The notes under the pieces were generated by a model. It ran no database searches and was not told where the DNA came from. It worked only from the letters and a program-made list of their open reading frames with translations. This document shows positions 1 to 6,002 of a stretch of 7,161 nucleotides of DNA, piece by piece. The DNA comes from Flavobacteriaceae bacterium. Its GTDB lineage: Bacteria; Bacteroidota; Bacteroidia; Flavobacteriales; Flavobacteriaceae. The translations under genes and the position numbers were made by a program. Within the stretch, counting starts at the first letter, position 1, and each line of letters starts with the position of its first letter. The stretch lies in the NCBI GenBank assembly GCA_023262245.1, contig JALRDC010000042.1, forward strand, positions 1 to 7,161. Direction: 5' to 3'.

Positions 1-404
1 TTTTTAATTTTAACTTTTACGTCAGTGCCTTCCGGAAAAACAGTGTCTAAATGAGCGTCTAATGCAACCGTACGCTCCCCACTACTGCCTTTTAAAAATC
101 CCAGAACATTCCCTTCGGTATCAATCCAAACCGAGTCCATACCGAGGATTCTAAAATAATCCGCAAATACGGCTGCTCGTTTTTCTTCCTTAAACGGAGG
201 TGCTTCTATTTCTGTAAGTTTTATATGTCGTTCTAGCGTTTTAGGGTCTAGCTTTTCTATGGTTTCAAAAGCCGCTTTGACCTTTTTGTTTTTAACTAGC
301 CTCGAAACTGCTTTAGTATATTTTTTATCGATAAGTAGATCTTCTTGCGCAAACGTAAGACATGATGCTAGCAAAAAAACTGAAAAAAGGAATTTATGTA
401 TCAT
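1..404 (-). CDS. Exported M20-family metallopeptidase/amidohydrolase, N-terminal part (cut by window edge)
   Basis: The first 134 residues of a leftward gene are present and the rest lies beyond base 1. The frame opens MIHKFLFSVFLLASCLTFAQ, a short positive n-region and hydrophobic core. It could be cut by signal peptidase I before Q20 (FA|Q, common in Bacteroidota) or processed as a lipoprotein at C15 (LASC fits a lipobox); I cannot decide between them. Residues 113-123 read VALDAHLDTVF. The H-x-D pair (H118, D120) is the first zinc-ligand motif of M20/M28-like co-catalytic zinc hydrolases, here with the HLDTVF wording of the M20 (ArgE/DapE/CPG2/PepT) group. The preceding KLTEIEAPPFKEEKRA stretch (about 62-77) is also typical of the N-terminal catalytic lobe. 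The likely role is hydrolysis of peptides or N-acyl amino acids in the periplasm. The start lies 10 nt after the thioesterase stop, so the two genes are probably co-transcribed. The substrate is unknown. Confidence 0.8.
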   Translation of the reverse strand, partial: MIHKFLFSVFLLASCLTFAQEDLLIDKKYTKAVSRLVKNKKVKAAFETIEKLDPKTLERHIKLTEIEAPPFKEEKRAAVFADYFRILGMDSVWIDTEGNVLGFLKGSSGERTVALDAHLDTVFPEGTDVKVKIK

Positions 405-414
405 AATCGGGTTT

Positions 415-894
415 TTATTTGTTTAAATTTTTAGGAGTCTTATTCCACCTCCTAGTATCTTCAGAGGTTATTTCTTTATAGCTTTCCGTTTTATAGGAAG
501 CTTCAAATTGATTCAACATTTCTTTGGGTAAGGAAGTTAATTTACGCGTTTTCAAATTCATCCATCCTCCCATCATTTCACAACGCGCTACATTCTCACC
601 AGCATTATTGAAGTAATTGTGCTCAAACTCAAAGAAAGTCCCTTCTTTACTCATCGCTGCTAATTCAAAAGAAACTCGAATTCGATCATCAGGAAGTACT
701 TCTTTGAAGTAAAAGAGTTGTTCGTTAAATACAATAGGGCCTATCGCGAGCTTGTGCAAATTTGCATGAGACATCCCCATTTGTTGAAGAAAAGCCATTC
801 GTGTTTCACTGGCATAGCTCAAGTAAGTAACATTTGCAAGATGCCTGTTAGCGTCCAAGTCATTCCAACGTATTTCAAATTCTTTTAAAAACAT
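415..894 (-). CDS. Hotdog-fold acyl-CoA thioesterase (4HBT/FatA-like family)
   Basis: This is a complete 159-residue protein, the usual size for a single hotdog domain. The N-terminal segment RWNDLDANRHLANVTYLSY (9-27) matches the 4HBT signature. D14 sits where the catalytic Asp of 4-hydroxybenzoyl-CoA thioesterase falls, followed by the N-x-x-Y of the central helix. A second conserved-looking block, GGWMNLKTRKLTSLP (109-123), matches the end of the sheet in acyl-CoA thioesterases, after which comes a charged C-terminal tail. There is no signal peptide, so the enzyme is expected to be cytosolic and to hydrolyse an acyl-CoA or acyl-ACP of unknown chain. It is the first gene of a leftward pair with the M20 hydrolase. 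A connection to the neighbouring sugar-oxidation genes is not evident. Confidence 0.85.
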   Translation of the reverse strand: MFLKEFEIRWNDLDANRHLANVTYLSYASETRMAFLQQMGMSHANLHKLAIGPIVFNEQLFYFKEVLPDDRIRVSFELAAMSKEGTFFEFEHNYFNNAGENVARCEMMGGWMNLKTRKLTSLPKEMLNQFEASYKTESYKEITSEDTRRWNKTPKNLNK

Positions 895-909
895 AGAATC
901 AATTTTTTA

Positions 910-940
910 TAAAACTATTCTTTTTCTATTTTTAACAAAA
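910..940 (-). promoter_or_regulatory. Weak candidate promoter for the thioesterase-M20 pair
   Basis: Read on the minus strand, TTTTG (936-940) is followed after 18 nt by TAGTTTTA (910-917). That is one mismatch from the Bacteroidota -7 consensus TAnnTTTG, with a -33 TTG at near-normal spacing. The predicted leader would be only about 10 nt. The region is so AT-rich that chance matches are likely. The rightward cytochrome gene shares this 55-bp gap, and I found no convincing box for it apart from TATTTTTA at 927-934, which lacks a -33 partner. Confidence 0.25.
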
Positions 941-949
941 TTTAATTTC

Positions 950-1429
950 ATGAAAAAAATATTTGTGTTGATAAGTCTTACCTTTTTAGTTGGTTGTGGC
1001 CCTAAATCGGATAAGAAAAAAGGATTTGAGTACAACAGAACACAAAAAGAAGAAAAAAAGGAAGGTGCTGCGGAGGTAACCGAAGTTCCCATTGATATGG
1101 ATAATAAGGGAATTGGTCCAATAAAATCACTGGTCTTTGATAATGAAATTAATCAAGCAATGGCGAGTCAAGGGGAAGCCACTTTTAAACAAAAATGCAT
1201 GGCTTGTCATTTACCCGATAGAAAGTTAATTGGTCCCTCAATGAAAGGCATTTACGAAAGAAGAAGTCCTGAATGGGTCATCAATTTACTATTAAACCCG
1301 ACGGAAATGTTGAAGCAAGACCCTATTGCTAAAGCCTTGCTTAAAAAATATAACAACGTAATGATGCTCAATCAGAATCTATCTGAAGAAGAAGCACGCT
1401 CTGTTGCTGAATATTTACGAACTTTATAA
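950..1429 (+). CDS. Monohaem cytochrome c lipoprotein
   Basis: This is a 159-residue exported electron carrier. The N-terminus has a lysine pair, a hydrophobic core and a lipobox LVGC with the acylated cysteine at C16, so it should be membrane-anchored. Residues 17-70 form a charged, low-complexity linker rich in K and E. The class I cytochrome c domain follows (about 71-159): haem attachment motif CMACH (C83, C86, H87), then LIGPSMKGIYERR, and the distal region NVMMLNQNLSEEEARSVAEYLR, where M138 or M139 is the expected sixth haem ligand. The final helix, AEYLRTL, is typical of the family. The gene converges on the GMC dehydrogenase small-subunit gene. Dehydrogenases of that type usually pass electrons to a cytochrome c, so this is the likely acceptor, feeding the respiratory chain. 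That pairing is inferred from position and family habits. Confidence 0.9.
   Translation: MKKIFVLISLTFLVGCGPKSDKKKGFEYNRTQKEEKKEGAAEVTEVPIDMDNKGIGPIKSLVFDNEINQAMASQGEATFKQKCMACHLPDRKLIGPSMKGIYERRSPEWVINLLLNPTEMLKQDPIAKALLKKYNNVMMLNQNLSEEEARSVAEYLRTL
1424..1429. other. Palindromic TTATAA shared as Leu-stop by two convergent genes
   Basis: The hexamer TTATAA is its own reverse complement. On the plus strand it is the last Leu codon and the TAA stop of the cytochrome gene. On the minus strand it is the last Leu codon and the TAA stop of the gluconate-dehydrogenase subunit 3 gene. There is therefore no intergenic space, and any transcription terminator for one gene must lie inside the other. Confidence 0.95.
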
Positions 1430-1996
1430 AGACCAGGCCTTACCTCCTGTAGTTTCTATTAAATCTACGCAGCCCTTATAGTCTCCAGGTATAGGAGCAT
1501 AAGCTAGTACATTTTCACCAATAAATTCATTGGTTTTAAAGGCATTGACCGTAAGGTCTCGTAATTGTACAGCAAAATCAGCAGCAGCAGTTTCAGAAGC
1601 TGGAATATCATTTCCTGGCTTGAGATATTTTGCAAGCTGAGCATCCCAATCTGCATTTTCCAGCTGTGCAGTATCCTTTCCTGTAGCTTGTGATGTTGCA
1701 TTTAGAAATGCTGTCCACCCCTTTGAAAGTTTACTTTGATCTTCTTCACTCCAGACTGCTTTGATATACGCATCTGCAAATTCCGGAAGTTTTAATTCAA
1801 TCGCACCGGGGATTTCTGTACCGGGTATAATCAATTCCATAAGCTGAGCGACCCTATTAAAGTCATCAGCACTGAAAAATACAGGGGTATAGCCTGCTGC
1901 TGTTTGGCAGCTTTGAAACAAACTTACCACCGTTGGGGTTACTGCAATTGCTCCAATTCCAGTCCCAATATTTTTTAAGGCTTTTCTTCTATCCAT
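1424..1996 (-). CDS. Gluconate 2-dehydrogenase subunit 3 family protein (Tat-exported small subunit of the GMC dehydrogenase)
   Basis: This is a 190-residue protein. The N-terminus DRRKALKNIG (2-11) is a twin-arginine motif (R3-R4), followed by a hydrophobic stretch and SLFQSC (25-30). C30 may be a lipidation site, although Gln at -2 makes the lipobox imperfect. The mature part begins FFSADDFNRVAQLMELIIPG and continues with PGAIELKLPEFADAYI (63-78). The C-terminal block YAPIPGDYKGCVDL (166-179) closes the domain. These are the hallmarks of the Gluconate_2-dh3 family. In related complexes this subunit is non-catalytic: it binds the folded FAD subunit, carries it through Tat ('hitchhiker' export) and stabilises it. 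It starts 11 nt after the GMC gene's stop, so the two are one transcription unit. The family name does not imply gluconate as substrate. Confidence 0.88.
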   Translation of the reverse strand: MDRRKALKNIGTGIGAIAVTPTVVSLFQSCQTAAGYTPVFFSADDFNRVAQLMELIIPGTEIPGAIELKLPEFADAYIKAVWSEEDQSKLSKGWTAFLNATSQATGKDTAQLENADWDAQLAKYLKPGNDIPASETAAADFAVQLRDLTVNAFKTNEFIGENVLAYAPIPGDYKGCVDLIETTGGKAWSL

Positions 1997-2007
1997 TTCC
2001 GTTGTTA

Positions 2008-3699
2008 TTATAGATTCATTTTTTTCAATTCTTCTACAGCATGATTAGCAGCACGAGCTGTCATTGCCATATAAGTCAAGGAAGGATTTACATTACTTGC
2101 TGAAGTCATTGCTGATCCATCCGTAACAAAAACATTAGGTACTTCGTGAATTTGGTTGTGTTTATTCAATACCGAAGTTTTCGGATCGTGACCCATTCTG
2201 GCAGTACCCATTTCATGGATTCCAAGACCCAGAGCGTAGTCTCCATCGTAACCTTGAACGTTTTTAAAACCTGCATTTTCTAGCATTTCAACCGCTTGTT
2301 GCTGCATGTCCTTACGCATATTAAATTCATTTTCTTTTAGACTGGCATCAAATGTTACTGTAGGTAGGCCCCACTGGTCTAATTTATTGTAGTCTAAAGT
2401 CATTCGGTTGTCTTCATAAGGAAGGACTTCGCCAAAGCCTCCCAGACCGATACTCCAGCTTCCTGGTTTTAAGACCTCTTCTTTAAATTGTGCTCCGTAT
2501 CCCAGTTCGGCAACTTTAGATGTCCAGCTCCTTCTGGAGCCCCCTCCTTGATAACCGTATCCGCGGAGAAAATCCTTTTGATCGGTTTTACCTCCTATAT
2601 TTCTAAAACGAGGAATGTAAATACCATTGTTTCTTCTTCCAAAATAATATTTGTCTTTGAAATCATCTGTTGTAGCTGAAGCTCCTACACCTAAGTGATG
2701 ATCCATAATATTTCTTCCTAACTGGTCTGATGTATTTCCCATACCATTTGGAAAAGCTTCAGATTTAGATTGCATCAATATTGAAGTGGAAGGTACCGCT
2801 GAGGCGCAAAGGAAAATTACTTTGGCACTAAATTCAAAAACTTCTTTAGTTTCAGTATCAATAACTCGAACACCAGTTGCTCTTTTTTTATCTGCATCGT
2901 ACAGGACTTCATGAACTAAAGAGTTTGTTCTTAAGGTCATGTTCCCCGTATTTTCTGCAGCAGGCAGTGTAGAAGAATTACTACTAAAATAAGCTCCAAA
3001 AGGACAGCCCCTTATACACCTACTTCTATACTGACAAGTCATTCTTCCCAGGCCGGGTTTGGTCCCTTCAGTTATTATTGCCGTTCTCCCAATAGTAAGG
3101 ATTCTGTCTTGGTAGTTTTTACTTATTGATTCTTGAAGATGGTCTTCAACGCAATTCAGTTCCATGGGTTTTAGGTAATTCCCATCAGGAAATTGCGGAA
3201 GGCCAACATTCTGACCACTCACGCCAATATATCCTTCTACATAGTCATACCACGCAGCAAGATCTTTATACCTAATTGGCCAGTCTACAGCAATTCCATC
3301 TTTTAAATTTGCTTCAAAATCAAAATCAGTAAGACGGTAGGATTGTCTCCCCCATGTGATGGATCTTCCTCCTACATGATATCCTCGCATCCAATCAAAT
3401 CGTTGGGTTTCATTATAGGGATGTTCATGGTCGTTAACAAAAAAATGTTTGCTTGATTCGGCTGTTGTATATCCTGTTCTACTTTGTTTTGGTTGAACAC
3501 GTTTGGTTTCGTTGGTAATGACTTCCCCAGTTTTATAATCCCATGGATCATTGTTCATGGTGGGGTAATCTTCTATGTGTTTGATCATGCGTCCGCGTTC
3601 AAGCACTAAGGTCTTTAACCCTTTTTCACATAATTCTTTTGCTGCCCAGCCACCGCTTACTCCAGTTCCAACAACAATTGCATCATATTTAGTTTCCAT
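2008..3699 (-). CDS. GMC-family FAD-dependent sugar dehydrogenase, catalytic subunit with probable 3Fe-4S motif (glucoside 3-dehydrogenase-like)
   Basis: This is a complete 563-residue flavoprotein. The N-terminal Rossmann segment is YDAIVVGTGVSGGWAAKEL (5-23), with the FAD-binding GxGxSG at 11-16 and LVLERG ending the second strand. VGGRSITWGRQSYR (109-122) is the second GMC/FAD-contact block. Residues 222-232 carry C-x5-C-x3-C (C222, C228, C232) followed by PFGA. This is the spacing described for the 3Fe-4S cluster of bacterial FAD glucose dehydrogenase and glucoside 3-dehydrogenase. The C-terminal substrate domain ends with HEMGTARMG (H495) and NVNPSLTYMAMTARAA (N538); H495 and N538 are the expected catalytic pair. 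It has no signal peptide of its own and is probably exported with the Tat subunit encoded downstream. The likely reaction is oxidation of a sugar or glycoside hydroxyl to a ketone, with electrons going through Fe-S to cytochrome c. The exact carbon and substrate are inferred only from family resemblance. Confidence 0.88.
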   Translation of the reverse strand: METKYDAIVVGTGVSGGWAAKELCEKGLKTLVLERGRMIKHIEDYPTMNNDPWDYKTGEVITNETKRVQPKQSRTGYTTAESSKHFFVNDHEHPYNETQRFDWMRGYHVGGRSITWGRQSYRLTDFDFEANLKDGIAVDWPIRYKDLAAWYDYVEGYIGVSGQNVGLPQFPDGNYLKPMELNCVEDHLQESISKNYQDRILTIGRTAIITEGTKPGLGRMTCQYRSRCIRGCPFGAYFSSNSSTLPAAENTGNMTLRTNSLVHEVLYDADKKRATGVRVIDTETKEVFEFSAKVIFLCASAVPSTSILMQSKSEAFPNGMGNTSDQLGRNIMDHHLGVGASATTDDFKDKYYFGRRNNGIYIPRFRNIGGKTDQKDFLRGYGYQGGGSRRSWTSKVAELGYGAQFKEEVLKPGSWSIGLGGFGEVLPYEDNRMTLDYNKLDQWGLPTVTFDASLKENEFNMRKDMQQQAVEMLENAGFKNVQGYDGDYALGLGIHEMGTARMGHDPKTSVLNKHNQIHEVPNVFVTDGSAMTSASNVNPSLTYMAMTARAANHAVEELKKMNL

Positions 3700-3723
3700 T
3701 TGTTAATTTGTTTAGTGTTTTTG

Positions 3724-3741
3724 ATTTGAGGTTCCTCAAAT
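3724..3741. promoter_or_regulatory. Perfect 18-bp dyad, candidate operator in the divergent gap
   Basis: ATTTGAGG-TT-CCTCAAAT is a perfect inverted repeat with 8-bp arms and a 2-bp centre, placed between the leftward dehydrogenase genes and the rightward isomerase-permease-oxidoreductase genes. Its right arm overlaps the best -7 box in the gap (3737-3744), so a bound dimeric regulator would block transcription of the dehydrogenase pair. A two-base centre is unsuited to an RNA hairpin loop unless the inner pairs open, which favours a protein-binding site. No regulator gene lies in the window. Confidence 0.5.
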
Positions 3742-3744
3742 ATA
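3737..3744 (-). promoter_or_regulatory. Candidate -7 promoter box (TATATTTG) of the dehydrogenase operon
   Basis: On the minus strand these bases read TATATTTG, an exact match to the Bacteroidota sigma-ABfr -7 consensus TAnnTTTG. It is 37 nt upstream of the GMC start codon, giving a leader of about 30 nt. The -33 position (around 3763-3770) reads TTATTAAG rather than containing TTG, so the match is half-complete. For the opposite, rightward operon only a weak pairing is visible: TTTG at 3771-3774 and AGCATTTG at 3795-3802, 20 nt apart. Confidence 0.45.
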
Positions 3745-3819
3745 TGTATTTTCTTCTCCTATCTTAATAATTTGTCTAAATTTAAATTTTAATCAGCATT
3801 TGTTCTAAACAATTTTTTT

Positions 3820-4791
3820 ATGAAACCTAATTTCTTAGCCCCCATTATCAAAACAACTTTAATCTTATCGCTTTTATTTGGAACTATTTCTTGTAAAAAC
3901 GAAAGTAAAAAAACAACAGAATCTAATAATTTATTTTTTGAATTTTCATTAGCCCAGTGGTCTCTTCACAGAACCTTTGGTGAACAAGGCGTTTCCCCCT
4001 ATGAATTTGCTAGTATTGCTAAAGATCTTGGGTTTAAAGGTTTGGAATATGTAAACCAATTGTACCCTGATGTAATGAAAAATTCTGACAAACAAGCAGC
4101 CCTAGCTTCATTTGTAGAAAAAAATAATCGCTTGGCAGCTCAGCATGGAATGCGAAATGTTCTTATCATGATTGATGGAGAAGGAAATTTGGCCAGCTCT
4201 GATGATGCGGAGCGAAATACTGCTGTAAATAATCATAAAATGTGGATTAAAGCAGCTCATGAAATGGGTTGTTCTTCTGTACGCCTGAACTTATATGGAG
4301 AAAAAGATCCCCAAAAATGGATTTCTAATTCCATAATGAGTTTATCTGAACTCAGTGACTACGCATCAGAACTCAATATTAATGTCATTGTAGAAAATCA
4401 CGGACGTATAACCTCTAATGTGCCTTATTTAATGCAGGCCATTACTCGAACCAACAAAGCGAATTGTGGCACACTTCCCGATTTTGGAAACTTCTGCATT
4501 GCAGAAGAAGGTTATGGTTCTTTGTCAGACGGAAGCTGTAAAGAATTTTACGATCCTTACAAAGGAGTTACAGAAATGATGCCTAAAGCCTTTGGAGTAA
4601 GTGCAAAATCCTATGATTTTGACGAAAATGGAGACGAAACTACTCTTGATTATTATCGCCTTCTTTCCATAGTAAAAGAAGCAGGCTATTACGGATTTAT
4701 TGGAGTAGAATACGAAGGCAGCCGTCTCTCGGAAAAAGAAGGTATTATAGCAACAAAAAGTTTATTGAAAAAAGCTGCCTCTAAACTATAA
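3820..4791 (+). CDS. Exported TIM-barrel sugar isomerase/epimerase-like lipoprotein (xylose isomerase-like/AP endonuclease 2 superfamily)
   Basis: This is a 323-residue protein. Residues 1-25 form a lipoprotein-type signal (lysine, hydrophobic core LILSLLFG, then TISC with C25), followed by a polar linker. The barrel starts at FSLAQWSL (42-49) and runs to the end. Metal-site candidates on successive strands are E76 in GLEYV, E192 in VIVENHG, D221 in TLPDFGNF and E297 in IGVEYEG, which is the usual order in this superfamily. RLSEKEGIIATKSLL ends the domain. Databases tend to label such proteins 'sugar phosphate isomerase/epimerase', but export to the periplasm or cell surface makes a phosphorylated substrate unlikely. 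Isomerisation, epimerisation or beta-elimination of a keto-sugar made by the divergent dehydrogenase is a reasonable inference. It is the first gene of the rightward operon, with 3 nt between its stop and the permease start. Confidence 0.85.
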   Translation: MKPNFLAPIIKTTLILSLLFGTISCKNESKKTTESNNLFFEFSLAQWSLHRTFGEQGVSPYEFASIAKDLGFKGLEYVNQLYPDVMKNSDKQAALASFVEKNNRLAAQHGMRNVLIMIDGEGNLASSDDAERNTAVNNHKMWIKAAHEMGCSSVRLNLYGEKDPQKWISNSIMSLSELSDYASELNINVIVENHGRITSNVPYLMQAITRTNKANCGTLPDFGNFCIAEEGYGSLSDGSCKEFYDPYKGVTEMMPKAFGVSAKSYDFDENGDETTLDYYRLLSIVKEAGYYGFIGVEYEGSRLSEKEGIIATKSLLKKAASKL

Positions 4792-4794
4792 GGG

Positions 4795-5997
4795 ATGCGC
4801 CTTTCCATAAGACTTCAGCTGTCCTTTCTTTTTTTTCTTGAATTTTTTATTTGGGGGGCTTGGTTTGTAACCATGGGGACCTTTTTATCTCAGGAGTTTA
4901 GTGCCAGCGGAGGGCAACTTGCAAAGGCTTATGAAACCCAATCAATAGGCGCTATAATTGCTCCGTTTGTTATTGGTCTGATTGCAGATCGTTACATTGC
5001 AGCACAAAAAATATTGGGAATACTACATCTGGTTGGTGCCGCATTACTCTTTACAGTGAGTAATGCGGAGAATTTTGAAGGGTTTTACCCCTATATTTTT
5101 ATTTATATGTTGTTGTATATGCCCACATTAGCATTAGCAAATTCCGTAGCCTTTAATAAAATGAAAGACCCGTCTAAGCAATTTGCTTCTATCCGTGTTC
5201 TTGGAAGTGTAGGTTGGATTGTTGCGGGTTTAACCATCGGTTATTTAGGCTGGGAGGGCACTCAAAATTTGAAATTTACCTTTTATATGGCAGCAACAGC
5301 TTCGGCTTTCCTTGGTCTCTACAGTTTTTTTCTACCCAATACTCCTCCGAGATTGGGTTCAGATCAATCGATATCGCTCAGAGAAATAGTAGGCCTGGAT
5401 GCTCTTGCTATGCTGAAAGACCGCGGCTTTTTATTTTTCTTTATTGCATCTGTATTAATTTGTATTCCATTAGCCTTTTATTACCAACATGCCAATCAGT
5501 TTCTAAACGAAGTAGGGATGGAAGCAGCAGCTTCAAAAATGATTTTAGGTCAAATTTCTGAAGTACTTTTTCTTCTCTTACTCCCCATTTTTATCAAGAG
5601 GTATGGAATTAAAAATGCCTTAATAGTAGGGATCATGGCTTGGGGCGTCAGATACCTTTTATTTGCTTATGGAGACAGCGGGTCACAAACTTGGATGTTA
5701 CTTTTCGGAATCATCCTACACGGCATTTGTTATGACTTCTTTTTTGTATCAGGTCAAATTTATACCGATTTTAAAGCGGGTGAGACCTATAAAAGCACCG
5801 CTCAAGGCCTAATTACACTAGCTACTTATGGTGTGGGAATGCTTGTGGGCTTTCGCTTTGCCGGTTGGTTAACCGACCAATACGTTACTGAAACAACCCA
5901 TCTATGGAAAGAGATATGGATTCAGCCGGCCATTTTTTCTTTTGTGGTATTAACCTTATTTTTATTCTTATTTAAAAACGAAACCATAAAAATTTAA
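4795..5997 (+). CDS. MFS permease of the nucleoside:H+ symporter (NHS) family
   Basis: This is a 400-residue hydrophobic protein with about 12 predicted membrane helices, the normal size for the family. The start LRLQLSFLFFLEFFIWGAWF-like region (about 5-24) with a WGAWF signature, the loop motif GLIADRY (61-67) between helices 2 and 3, RVLGSVGWI (134-142) at helix 5, and GICYDFFFVSGQIY (310-323) are characteristic of the NupG/XapB-like Nuc_H_symport group. Classical members import nucleosides with protons. Relatives in Bacteroidota commonly lie in sugar-catabolic clusters, and the surroundings here (two sugar oxidoreductases and a TIM-barrel enzyme) suggest a sugar or keto-sugar as cargo. 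The start codon is 3 nt after the upstream stop and the next gene begins 5 nt after its own stop, so it is tightly embedded in an operon. Confidence 0.85.
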   Translation: MRLSIRLQLSFLFFLEFFIWGAWFVTMGTFLSQEFSASGGQLAKAYETQSIGAIIAPFVIGLIADRYIAAQKILGILHLVGAALLFTVSNAENFEGFYPYIFIYMLLYMPTLALANSVAFNKMKDPSKQFASIRVLGSVGWIVAGLTIGYLGWEGTQNLKFTFYMAATASAFLGLYSFFLPNTPPRLGSDQSISLREIVGLDALAMLKDRGFLFFFIASVLICIPLAFYYQHANQFLNEVGMEAAASKMILGQISEVLFLLLLPIFIKRYGIKNALIVGIMAWGVRYLLFAYGDSGSQTWMLLFGIILHGICYDFFFVSGQIYTDFKAGETYKSTAQGLITLATYGVGMLVGFRFAGWLTDQYVTETTHLWKEIWIQPAIFSFVVLTLFLFLFKNETIKI

Positions 5998-6002
5998 TCA
6001 TT

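Noticed and set aside
907..1092. Open frame on the minus strand opposite the cytochrome gene start
   Set aside because: It lies antisense to the signal peptide and linker of a well-supported cytochrome c and has no recognisable domain; low-complexity A-rich sense codons create it.
1482..1496. CTCC...GGAG inverted repeat as a terminator for the cytochrome gene
   Set aside because: The arms are only 4 bp and no T-run follows; it lies within the coding sequence of the opposing gene.
1504..1701. 65-codon minus-strand frame within the subunit 3 gene, and a similar plus-strand one at 2488-2679
   Set aside because: Each overlaps a strongly supported gene in another frame and encodes no recognisable domain.
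1424..3699. True gluconate 2-dehydrogenase
   Set aside because: The family name of the small subunit suggests it, but the 3Fe-4S motif and the neighbouring isomerase/permease/Gfo genes fit a sugar or glycoside dehydrogenase better, and nothing for ketogluconate metabolism is visible.
5214..5561. 115-codon plus-strand frame inside the permease gene
   Set aside because: It is out of frame within a clear membrane transporter and its translation shows no family motif.
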